Shown: piece after piece, positions 25,777-33,415 of the stretch | Position numbering within the stretch: position 1 is the stretch's first letter | How the letters are laid out: each line of letters begins with the position of its first letter | Assembly: GCA_964635375.1 (NCBI GenBank) | Contig: CAZWOU010000009.1 | Span: 1 to 64,000, forward strand | DNA length: 64,000 bases | Reading direction: 5' to 3' | Origin: CAZMNY01 sp964635375 | Lineage (GTDB): Bacteria > Planctomycetota > Planctomycetia > Pirellulales > Pirellulaceae | Program-made: the position numbers and the translations under genes | Notes under the pieces: generated by a model | What the model saw: only the letters and a program-made list of their open reading frames with translations | The model's database searches: none | Told to the model about the DNA's origin: nothing

Positions 25777-27384
25777 TCACATCAGCGTTTCGTAGGCGGT
25801 CCGCAGCTTGTACCCCTGAGTTGGATTGACCATCTCGATGTAGGCAATCATGCCTCGCAGCCAGCTTTCGAAGTGGGGTTCGTTGTTGCGGTTTTGGGCG
25901 GCGAGTCCCGTTCGCTTGGCGTTGTGCAGGATCGCCCGAATGCGACGAATCAAGGGCCTCGGCACGCCAAGTTGGTCGTTGACGACAAGACCGGTCACAG
26001 TTTGTCGACCGTGCTTGCGTTGGACGCGAGTCTTGCTTTCCTGCACGGCAAACCCCTCATCCTTGGCAATGTGCCTGACGCGGGCCAGCAAATAGCCGAT
26101 TCGCTGCTTCACGTCGCCGCTGCCCGAGAAAGTGAGGTCATCGGCATAACGCGTGTATCGGAACTCCAACCGGCGGGCGATGCCCTGCAGGCGATGATCG
26201 AGTCCGCGGCTGATTAGGTTCGAGATCGCTGGGCTGGTGCAAGCGCCCTGGGGAAGCGATCGCGGGCCAATCGCCGGATAGAAGACTTGACCGCTGAAGC
26301 GAACGATCTCGCGCGGACACTCGGTGCATATTAGCGCCATAATTGTGGCGACCGCGGGTGAATAGCCAAACGAACGAAACAGTCCTTCGGCTCGATAGAA
26401 CGAGATGGAGGGAAAGAAATCTCGGAGATCCAAGTTGAGGATGACCTCCGAGTTGACGTGGGGCTGAGCATTCGTGACAGTCGAACGCTGCTTGACAAAG
26501 CCGTGGGCGGCGTCGTGATGGGGGAGTTTCTCAAGGACATTTTCCAGCACCCAGCGCTGGGCGTTTGCGATCTTGCGATGCGGCGCAGCGAGCCTCCGTA
26601 CGCCACCGCTTTTCTTCTTCGTCTGAAACATGACATAGTGAATACGCGTGGGCGATTCATTGTGAAACGCCAACCAGCGCAGCTGAGAAATCGGGAGCCC
26701 CATGGCTTCCGCCAACTCGGCAGGCGTTGAGAGCACGGGCAGGTGGTTGGCTTCCAGCTTCTCAATGTTGGATCGACGGTCGGCCAGTCCCTTCGATACG
26801 CCTCGACCAAGAAAGACGATGTCCGTGGCTCGCCGCCGGGCAACCGCCTTGCGGTGCTCGTCTCTCTTTGCTTCCGCCTCTCGCTTCTTTTGCTCTTTGA
26901 TCCGGTTCGCTTCGGAACGACTGCGATCCACTGCTTGCTGCCCGACGTCTCGCAGATAGGACCCTCGATCCTGGAATACCTCCATCCGCCGACCGACGTC
27001 GTGGATCTCGGCCAGTTCTTCTGCACTGATCAAGCCATAGCCGACCATGGTCCGATCGATGACCCGGATCCTCGGCAAGTCCTCGGACGGGATAACATGC
27101 AGCGAATCGTAATAGGCCGATTTCCAGTCGGCCGAGTCGGTAGCGGCCAACGCGTCACCCTCCGCCAGCGGGGCGAACTTATCGGTGTCCAGGCCGCCAA
27201 GCGTCAAGTTCTGCGGCGCGGGGCTTCCGCCCGCTGGCTGAAGAATGGGCGGGGACTGACCAGGGCGATAAGGAGAAGCTTGACCGCTTTCAGCAGAAAA
27301 GTCGATTCCGGCGCTTGAGTCGTCGCGAGGCTTGTCAGTCGAGCCGCCGCCGAACAACGATTTCAAGAAGTCGAAGATTCCCAT
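25777..27384 (-). CDS. retron reverse transcriptase with long N-terminal extension
   Basis: A 535-residue reverse transcriptase. The catalytic core, about residues 215-500, has motif A Asp319 in NLDLRDFFPSI, motif B LPQGACTSPAISN near 377, and motif C YADD at 413-416. Two marks separate retron enzymes from group II intron and diversity-generating types: NAxxH (NAQPH, 305-309) before motif A and VTG (463-465) after motif C; both are here. Residues 1-215 are an unusual extension: a GIFDFLKSLFGGG start, a Pro/Gly/Ser-rich part, then a charged helix (KEQKKREAEAKRDEHRK) and FLGRGVSKGLADRRSN. ATG 27384 is chosen because it follows the RNA element; the open frame runs to 27462. The enzyme should make msDNA from the adjacent RNA. 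Confidence 0.92.
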   Translation of the reverse strand: MGIFDFLKSLFGGGSTDKPRDDSSAGIDFSAESGQASPYRPGQSPPILQPAGGSPAPQNLTLGGLDTDKFAPLAEGDALAATDSADWKSAYYDSLHVIPSEDLPRIRVIDRTMVGYGLISAEELAEIHDVGRRMEVFQDRGSYLRDVGQQAVDRSRSEANRIKEQKKREAEAKRDEHRKAVARRRATDIVFLGRGVSKGLADRRSNIEKLEANHLPVLSTPAELAEAMGLPISQLRWLAFHNESPTRIHYVMFQTKKKSGGVRRLAAPHRKIANAQRWVLENVLEKLPHHDAAHGFVKQRSTVTNAQPHVNSEVILNLDLRDFFPSISFYRAEGLFRSFGYSPAVATIMALICTECPREIVRFSGQVFYPAIGPRSLPQGACTSPAISNLISRGLDHRLQGIARRLEFRYTRYADDLTFSGSGDVKQRIGYLLARVRHIAKDEGFAVQESKTRVQRKHGRQTVTGLVVNDQLGVPRPLIRRIRAILHNAKRTGLAAQNRNNEPHFESWLRGMIAYIEMVNPTQGYKLRTAYETLM

Positions 27385-27421
27385 CCTAGGGTCTCGTCTT
27401 TTTGGAGTCGAAAACAGAAAC

Positions 27422-27643
27422 GAAAGGGGGATGCGCCGCGCTAACTTCGTACCGCGGACCAAGGTCGTTCACCAAGGCCGTAGTGCACCATTGGCAATAC
27501 GAAAGCCTTGGCTTGTTTTGGTCGCAGTTGCCAATGGTGCACTACGGCCAAACGAACAACGGCCTTGGGGAAGAAATGCTCACAAAGCTCAACCACGGCG
27601 GAACGCCGCAGAAAAAGTCTTAGTTCGTCGCACTCCCCCTCCC
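27422..27643 (-). ncRNA. candidate retron msr-msd RNA
   Basis: Read on the minus strand, a1 (27643-27629, GGGAGGGGGAGTGCG) pairs with a2 (27435-27422, CGCATCCCCCTTTC) over 14 base pairs, two of them G-U, with a single bulged G. Inside are a small hairpin CGGCG-TTC-CGCCG (27608-27596) and a 22-bp perfect hairpin with a 30-base loop (arms 27549-27528 and 27497-27476). This order (a1, small msr stem, long msd hairpin, a2, then the reverse transcriptase gene 38 bases on) is the retron plan. A possible -10 box TAGAAT lies at 27669-27664. The branching guanosine is not certain. Confidence 0.7.
27476..27549 (-). repeat. 22-bp perfect inverted repeat, candidate msd stem
   Basis: The arms 27476-27497 and 27528-27549 are exact complements around a 30-base loop. 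The loop holds a further small palindrome, AAGCCAAGGCTT. It is the strongest palindrome I saw in the window and lies within the candidate retron RNA. Confidence 0.9.
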
Positions 27644-27681
27644 GTCTAATTCTGTTCTCCACAATTCTAAATGATTCCACC

Positions 27682-27707
27682 GGCGACACCACCGTTTTCG
27701 CGTCGCC
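27682..27707 (-). other. hairpin just after the SWIM gene
   Basis: GGCGAC and GTCGCC form a six-base stem directly downstream of the stop of the SWIM-protein gene on the same strand. No T-run follows, so transcription may read on into the retron RNA. It could help separate or process the mRNA from the RNA element. Confidence 0.4.
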
Positions 27708-27724
27708 AAAATAAGTACACGCTG

Positions 27725-29428
27725 TTAAGTTCTTCCCGACCAACGCAAACGTCGATCGTACCAATCGTCGCTTTCCTTAGCATCTCCCAGCCAAACCGCG
27801 TCGCGCATCGCTTGAATGTGTCGACAGGGACCGTTGCGGATCCCGAATTGATAATGCCACTTGCATCCGCACTTTCCCTTTCGGACCATCCCATCCGCAT
27901 CGATCAAGGCCTCACACGACTTGCCCTGCGACTTGCCAGTCAGAATCGTTCCGCCTCGCGGGCCGCTCTCGCGCGTCACAATCTTCATTTGGTTTTGGGC
28001 CAATATCGATTTGGCGCCACGGACCTCAGGGTGAGGCGGCGAGAGTTCCCGGTCGGACAACTCCATGGGTGTGACTTGGCGCCAGCGGAAGAGGTCGGCG
28101 TGCAGGTCGTAGATCACCTGCCCCCGCAGCGCCAGTTGGTTGACCGCGGCGGCGAGCGGGCCGGAATCTGATTTCAAGCTGAGCGACAGGTCGGTCAAGC
28201 TCATCGCGCGTTGCCGGCTCAACATCTCAGCGGCTTTGGCCACGAGTCGCTCGCTGGGCGTTGATTGAGGCAGCAGCATTTGCACTGCGCTGCCTCGTGT
28301 CCAATCATTCGTCGTCCAACCGCTCAGGCCGAGAGTCAACCGCATGTTGCCCATATGCACGACCCAAAAACTGGGCAATCCTGTTCCCAACAAGTAGACG
28401 TCGACCTGAGCGGCCAGCGGCAGGATGCGGGCGAGCGTCAACAACCGTCGTCTGCCCCAGACCCGAATCGGCTCATCGACCGGACCTCGGTACGTTGTCG
28501 AGGGGCTCTCAATCGTCTGCTCCCACGGTTCGAGCACCAGTCGCGGCGCTTTGCCGTCGGCCAGTTCAAAACGGATTGCGCGGGGGCTCGTGCGAGCCTT
28601 GTGTCGCTTCAAGTAAGCGAGCAGCGAATAGACTGCGGAAACCGATAGCGGCACGCGCCGCATGGGGATCCCCATCGCGCTCTGCAACTGCATGAAGCCG
28701 TGGAGCCAACCGTCTGGAAGATCGATCTTTTCTTCACGGTAGTCATCTTGCTCCTCCGTCTTGACCTCAAACCCCTGCGGGTCGATGTTGAAACGCGTCT
28801 CGCGATAGGTCCGCAGCGTTTGAAAACTGTTGTACAGATCCCATGAATAATCGACGTTCGTCGTGCCCCGACTCTCCTGATTAGCTCGTCCAAAACAGGA
28901 GTCTCGATCAACGGTCAGGCAACCGTAGCTAGACTCGTCGCGTGAGAAACATTCGAAGAAAACGACGTCTTCCGAGACAGTGATCACAGGGTCGTAGGGC
29001 ATCAGCTTCCGCCACAGATCCTGGTTGCGTTGCCGCAGCAACACATTCAGTTGCTTGCGAGACTTCCAATAGCGGAAAAGAGCCTGCTTGTGCTCATGCT
29101 TCAGCGCCGGCGACGGCGTTGATTGGTGAGCTGCTTCAAGTTGTTCGCGAGCGCGCTCGTGGGCTTGCTGACGAACGACCTGTTCGCGCAGTTGTTGTTG
29201 TTTTCGCCATAGTTCGTAGGCCGTCTTGTCTCGCGGCTGGAACGTCAAGTCATTGATCACCACATCATGCAAGGCGCTAATGGCTTCTCGAAAGCGAAGC
29301 GGCTCGGCCAGTGGCGCGTCAAACGCCACAGCGTCCCGAGCCAAGTTGGGCGCCATTTGCAGGATCCTGCGCCCGCTGCTGTCGTTGCGAACTCCGCTCC
29401 GACCGAGGTAGCTCATTGTCAGATTCAT
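27725..29428 (-). CDS. retron-associated winged-helix/SWIM zinc-finger protein
   Basis: A 567-residue cytoplasmic protein. The C-terminus has a SWIM zinc finger, CxC-x12-CxH, with Cys520, Cys522, Cys535 and His537 in KCGCKWHYQFGIRNGPCRH. Ahead of it, about residues 405-465, lies a winged-helix-like segment (SERLVAKAAEMLSRQRAMSL, then LFRWRQV). The N-terminal half has a charged coiled coil (RKQQQLREQVVRQQAHERA) and no recognised fold. SWIM fingers bind DNA or protein. ATG 29428 overlaps the stop of the upstream repeat-protein gene in an ATGA; an earlier ATG at 29458 would lie deeper in that gene. To my knowledge 'WHSWIM' proteins accompany type XIII retrons. A role as DNA-binding part or effector is inference. 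Confidence 0.82.
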   Translation of the reverse strand: MNLTMSYLGRSGVRNDSSGRRILQMAPNLARDAVAFDAPLAEPLRFREAISALHDVVINDLTFQPRDKTAYELWRKQQQLREQVVRQQAHERAREQLEAAHQSTPSPALKHEHKQALFRYWKSRKQLNVLLRQRNQDLWRKLMPYDPVITVSEDVVFFECFSRDESSYGCLTVDRDSCFGRANQESRGTTNVDYSWDLYNSFQTLRTYRETRFNIDPQGFEVKTEEQDDYREEKIDLPDGWLHGFMQLQSAMGIPMRRVPLSVSAVYSLLAYLKRHKARTSPRAIRFELADGKAPRLVLEPWEQTIESPSTTYRGPVDEPIRVWGRRRLLTLARILPLAAQVDVYLLGTGLPSFWVVHMGNMRLTLGLSGWTTNDWTRGSAVQMLLPQSTPSERLVAKAAEMLSRQRAMSLTDLSLSLKSDSGPLAAAVNQLALRGQVIYDLHADLFRWRQVTPMELSDRELSPPHPEVRGAKSILAQNQMKIVTRESGPRGGTILTGKSQGKSCEALIDADGMVRKGKCGCKWHYQFGIRNGPCRHIQAMRDAVWLGDAKESDDWYDRRLRWSGRT

Positions 29429-31206
29429 ACGGGCTCCTCCGATGCCGGCGTCATCCACTGCAGTTCCGGCAGCTGCTGACCCAATTTCTCTTTCAGCAGC
29501 GAGTTGCCGACGGCGAGACGGACCACTTCGGAGAGGGCGCGGCGACGCTCTGGCCCTCGAATGGATCGCACCGCTACGGCCAGCACGGGCAACAACCGAT
29601 CCGCGGCGTCAGGGTCTTGTGCGATGGCCGAGGCGACTTGTTCCACCGCTTTCAGCTTGGTCCGCCCACCTCGGTGCACGCCCAAAATCACAGCCGCCCA
29701 AATCGGTGAAATGTCATGGGCTGGGAGAGCGGTTTGTCGAGCTCGCGTGGCCAGACTCTCCACCAGACGGATCTTGACATCTTCAAAAGGAGATTCAATC
29801 AACTGCGACCACAAGCTCGCGTCCCCATACCCCGGGGATTGCTCGTCCTCAAGCCAATCCAAAGCCGCTTGTCGCGTGTTCTGTTGCATCGCGTCAAAGA
29901 ACTCAATGGCCTGATTCGCGTCGTATGCTTGGGCGGAACTGATGGCGCCGAGCGCCCACGCTGTGATCTTGCCCGCAACGGCGGCGCACTTGGCGGACGC
30001 CAGCGCGACCAGGTCTGCTGTTGGGCAAGCTTCTTTCTCGTGCCGTGATTGAAGCAACGCAAACCCCATGTCCGCAACCGGGACAGGCTCTGCGCAGGAG
30101 AGTTCGATCAACTCCCGCGAATCCAATCGGTTGGGCGCCACATGCAGTTGCATCGCACTGCAAATCGTCGGCAACACCCCAGGGCTGGCCTCCTCAAGCA
30201 GCCTCAACCAGCGGTCGACTCGCATGCTCGCCAGAGCAGGATGACTTTGGAACAACTCCATCGCGAACTCGTGCACTCGAGTGTCCGGATGAGACAGCAT
30301 GGCGACCAAATCAGAAATGTCGATTCCCGCCAGCGCGGCTTCGTTGTCCGACTGAAGCAGCTCCATGGCCCATTGCCGTACAAGCGAGCTGTTGGCGGTT
30401 AGTATCAAGCGAACAAGCATAGGGCCAGCCGCCTCGGATCGCCACAGATCTGGCTGATAGGGTTTGGCGGCCAATTCGCCCAATCCACGTCCGCGAGCAA
30501 GGTTGACGTGGACTGCGCCGATCTCGATTGCATCGTGATGAAAATAGCACGCGTGCATCAGCGACCAGTTGTCGAGGATATTTTCTCCCTGGGCGAAATC
30601 GTCATCGACGTATTGAGCCAAAGCCGTGGCGACGCCCTTGAGGTACGTATTGGGTTCGCGATAGGCCAACTGTCGAAATCCTCGCCAGACGCGGCGCCGC
30701 AAGTAATTCCTCGTGCGGTGGGAGAACATCTGGTTTTCAGGCCGATTGATGATGTCCGGCAGCGGATATTCCCGCCTGATCCCCAAGTAGACGTATTCCG
30801 CCGTGCGCCCTTGTTCGTCAACGACCGTCTTATTCGGTTTGGCGTAGAGCGCTTCCTCCGTCCAAGACCGGTGTGACTGGCTGTCGTAACGGTACCGCTT
30901 CATGCGTTTGCGGCGAACGAGGCGGTCGAAGGCGACCAGGAAGTGCGGTAGGATCTCCCAGTCCTGTTCGGCTTCATGATGCTTGAAGAGCCGTTTCACG
31001 AGAACTTCATGCCCGGGCAGATTCAAGTCGGTTTGTAAGTAGCCGACCACTTGAGCTCGCGACCAGGGCCTGGTGTCGGCCGCCCAGCGATCGGCGAATG
31101 ACCGCAGGAAGGCATACCTGTGAAACTGCTTCAAGAGATCCAGAAAGCGATCGTCTTCAGCGCGAAAACACTCGTCGAGCATCAAGGTGGAAGGTGGTTC
31201 AGCCAT
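29425..31206 (-). CDS. retron-associated ARM/HEAT-like repeat protein
   Basis: A 593-residue cytoplasmic protein without signal peptide. Residues about 240-590 are a series of amphipathic helical pairs of ARM/HEAT type, for example LVRQWAMELLQSDNEAALA, HPDTRVHEFAMELFQSH, EDVKIRLVESLATRAR and AVEQVASAIAQDPDAADRL. The N-terminal 230 residues are helical and basic (RLVRRKRMKRYRYDSQ), ending with a region rich in aromatic residues and histidines (SLMHACYFHHDAIE). It is the first gene of the retron operon and couples to the SWIM gene by an ATGA overlap. ARM-type proteins are scaffolds. The gene begins only 41 bases after the preceding same-strand gene, so its promoter may lie inside that gene. Confidence 0.75.
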   Translation of the reverse strand: MAEPPSTLMLDECFRAEDDRFLDLLKQFHRYAFLRSFADRWAADTRPWSRAQVVGYLQTDLNLPGHEVLVKRLFKHHEAEQDWEILPHFLVAFDRLVRRKRMKRYRYDSQSHRSWTEEALYAKPNKTVVDEQGRTAEYVYLGIRREYPLPDIINRPENQMFSHRTRNYLRRRVWRGFRQLAYREPNTYLKGVATALAQYVDDDFAQGENILDNWSLMHACYFHHDAIEIGAVHVNLARGRGLGELAAKPYQPDLWRSEAAGPMLVRLILTANSSLVRQWAMELLQSDNEAALAGIDISDLVAMLSHPDTRVHEFAMELFQSHPALASMRVDRWLRLLEEASPGVLPTICSAMQLHVAPNRLDSRELIELSCAEPVPVADMGFALLQSRHEKEACPTADLVALASAKCAAVAGKITAWALGAISSAQAYDANQAIEFFDAMQQNTRQAALDWLEDEQSPGYGDASLWSQLIESPFEDVKIRLVESLATRARQTALPAHDISPIWAAVILGVHRGGRTKLKAVEQVASAIAQDPDAADRLLPVLAVAVRSIRGPERRRALSEVVRLAVGNSLLKEKLGQQLPELQWMTPASEEPV

Positions 31207-31247
31207 CGTGAATCCAAGTCGTGCGACTCCGGTCTTTCAAACACGGC

Positions 31248-32651
31248 TTAGTCGCGAAAGCGGAACGAATAAAGGCTGGCGTCGACCAACTGAAACCGCA
31301 TTTGAACTGCCCCCTTTAGGTCGCTCAGCGATTTCTGATTGTTCTTGGTGGCTTTCCACTTGGCGACCATGTCGATCGAATCGCCCGACATCGGTTCGCA
31401 ATCTGCGAGCGAGAAACCCTCGATGGGCTGACCCTTGTGGTCAAGCAATTCCACGCGAACTGATCCGCCATTTGACGCCTTGAAGTTCAGTTCGAGTTCC
31501 TTGCCGTCGAAGGTGATCGGCTTCGTCAAAACTTGACCGCCGCCCTTGCCCGCTTGCAGTGAAACGAATCCGTCAACACGGTAGACAAAGCGTCGAAGTC
31601 GACTGTCTGGGCCGGCGTAGTAAGCCTCTGTGCCGTAGACCGAGTAGTGTCGCTCATCGCCAGGCAGCTTGAGCAAAGCGTTGGCCATATAGTTACTGCG
31701 GTTGCCGTCGCGGTCCTGAGGGGCAGTGCGAGGAATCACGGGCTTGTTCCATCGCTTAAATGTCAATCCGTCGCGACTCGACATGAACACAGGTTCAACT
31801 TGACTTCCCTGGGGTATGAACCGCGTGGGAAAACCAATTCTAAGATGTGGCGCGCGTTCGTAACTGCGGATCGCGTTGGTGTACAGGTGCTGCTTGGGCG
31901 CCTCGGGGAACTTGAGCAAGACCGGATCGGTCCAGGTGAGGTAGTCGTCTGAGGTGCAGGTCATGATGGCGCGAACGCCGCTGACAAACGTGCGATGATA
32001 GTCGACGTATTTCTTGGAATGCGGATCCCAGAAGGCGAGATTCTGCGAGTCAAAGGCGCCCTTGGTGATCACCGGCTCTTTCTGCATGAGCGACCACCGC
32101 AAACCATCCGGCGACTTAAACGCGTACAAGCCGGCTCGAGGCTTTCCGCCGCGGCTCAACCCTTTGTATTGGGCGTCCTTGGGGCAGTTCGGATTGAGGT
32201 CTCGGAAGGCGACAAAACAGTGGGCGCCAAGCCCTTTGAGAATAATGTTGTTCTGTTTAGACCCGTTCCATTCGTGCAGCCCAAGCTTCGGCTTGATCCA
32301 ATTCACGCCGTCTCGGCTTTCCGCATAGCAGGTAACTTCGGGGTGGGCGGCCTTCATCTTCTCGTTGGCGTGCGAACCCCGGTAATACATCCGGTAGATG
32401 TCGCCGTCTTGAAAGATGGTGTAATAGGCGCACGTGTTCCCCTCCCACGGCTCGCCCGTCACCAACACAACCTCCTTCGGCTCGGGCTCGTGTACGAACT
32501 GCTCCACGTCGCCGCTCAGCGAGTCGATCAAAAAAGTGTCGGCGAACAATTCTCTCCGCGCCCCAATATCAATTGGCTCTTTGGCCTGCGCACGCGTCGC
32601 CAACAGCCCGCTGGAGAGAATCGTGAATAGCACGAGAGTACGATTGATCAT
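31248..32651 (-). CDS. exported glycoside-hydrolase-like five-bladed propeller protein
   Basis: A 467-residue exported protein with signal peptide (TLVLFTILSSGLLATRAQA). The mature part opens DIGARRELFADTFLIDSL and continues with blade-like repeats such as YRMYYRGSHANEK, CYAESRDGVNWIKPKLGL, YAFKSPDGLRWSLMQ and FMSSRDGLTFKRWN. This is the pattern of planctomycete proteins related to glycosyl hydrolase families 32/43/130. The C-terminal 100 residues resemble a beta-sandwich (GGSVRVELLDHKGQPIEGFS). ATG 32651 follows AAGGTGG; a GTG at 32660 is also in frame. The substrate is not deducible. It lies just upstream of the retron operon on the same strand. Confidence 0.75.
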   Translation of the reverse strand: MINRTLVLFTILSSGLLATRAQAKEPIDIGARRELFADTFLIDSLSGDVEQFVHEPEPKEVVLVTGEPWEGNTCAYYTIFQDGDIYRMYYRGSHANEKMKAAHPEVTCYAESRDGVNWIKPKLGLHEWNGSKQNNIILKGLGAHCFVAFRDLNPNCPKDAQYKGLSRGGKPRAGLYAFKSPDGLRWSLMQKEPVITKGAFDSQNLAFWDPHSKKYVDYHRTFVSGVRAIMTCTSDDYLTWTDPVLLKFPEAPKQHLYTNAIRSYERAPHLRIGFPTRFIPQGSQVEPVFMSSRDGLTFKRWNKPVIPRTAPQDRDGNRSNYMANALLKLPGDERHYSVYGTEAYYAGPDSRLRRFVYRVDGFVSLQAGKGGGQVLTKPITFDGKELELNFKASNGGSVRVELLDHKGQPIEGFSLADCEPMSGDSIDMVAKWKATKNNQKSLSDLKGAVQMRFQLVDASLYSFRFRD

Positions 32652-33415
32652 CAAAACCACCTTGTCGTATTGAAGTCGGTCTTCATTTCGATATTGGAAA
32701 GACTCATCGTCTCAGAGCGGTCGCTATTAGAACGCGCCGATAGCCCCCGCTGCAAGTTTCCTGAGTTGAACTTGCCTGAACCTCTCGCAAGAAGATCTGG
32801 TCGCCCCATTCAGCACACGTTTCAAGGCGATTCCGGCCCGGGGAGGCGATCTGACTTTCTCTTACTCTGGCGCCTTCGATACAACGCTCTCGGCTGTTTT
32901 TCCGACGAATAGATGGGTGCGCTCGGTGTCAGCTAGAAGGTCAGATCCTCGGTCGTCGAGGGAGCCGGGTTGCGGCCGATTTGTTGCGTGCCGAATCGAA
33001 GTCGACGGAGCCGAGACGCGGCAGCTCGACCCCAATCGGGTTAGCGTGCCTGACGCGAATCCGTTGATTCCTGCGTCTGCGATTCGGACTTAGCGGTATT
33101 CTTGAGAGTTGGCGCCGCAAGAAGAAGAAAAACGGCGGTTGCCCAGTGGGCAACCGCCGTCTTCCCCGGAGGTATGAATAGTTATGAGTCCAGGGATCGG
33201 GGTCGGCGCTGACTGGCCGCCCCAACAGATGTAGTATCCAAACGTCTGACCCCGGCGGGTATCACGCGTTTGCGTGAAACAACAGTTTTCTTGAAGTGGA
33301 TTTGTCTCGATCAAGATGCCCACAGGGATCTGGGCGAGCGTAGAATGGAATGATCTCGTGCGGCTGCGGCCGGAACGGATTGGTGCTCGTTGCCGGCTTC
33401 TCTATAGTTGATGGT
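32652..33415. other. long intergenic region with a minus-strand terminator
   Basis: About 760 bases between the divergent hydrolase-like gene and the kinase gene. No open frame has convincing composition. It holds one strong terminator facing the minus strand (33133-33161) and a small palindrome CACGCGTTTGCGTG at 33263-33276. A short transcript on the minus strand ending at the terminator is possible. Confidence 0.5.
33118..33161 (-). terminator. intrinsic terminator, minus strand
   Basis: A 13-bp perfect stem with a three-base loop (33133-33161; arms ACGGCGGTTGCCC and its complement) is followed on the minus strand by TTTTTCTTCTTCTT. The T-rich tail makes it an intrinsic terminator for minus-strand transcription. 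No known minus-strand gene lies before it, so it may end a small RNA. Confidence 0.75.

Noticed and set aside
25777..27384. Group II intron, CRISPR-associated or diversity-generating reverse transcriptase
   Set aside because: No intron maturase/HNH domains, no cas genes or array, no template/variable repeat pair; NAxxH and VTG motifs point to a retron.
27441..27764. Open frame of 107 residues across the retron RNA region, minus strand
   Set aside because: It begins inside the SWIM gene and owes its length to the inverted repeat; the RNA reading explains the palindrome and position better.
33133..33161. Terminator for the plus strand
   Set aside because: On the plus strand the hairpin is followed by CTTCCCC, not a T-run; only the minus direction fits.
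33090..33323. 77-residue open frame on the minus strand
   Set aside because: It reads through a perfect terminator hairpin, so a non-coding transcript is the better explanation.
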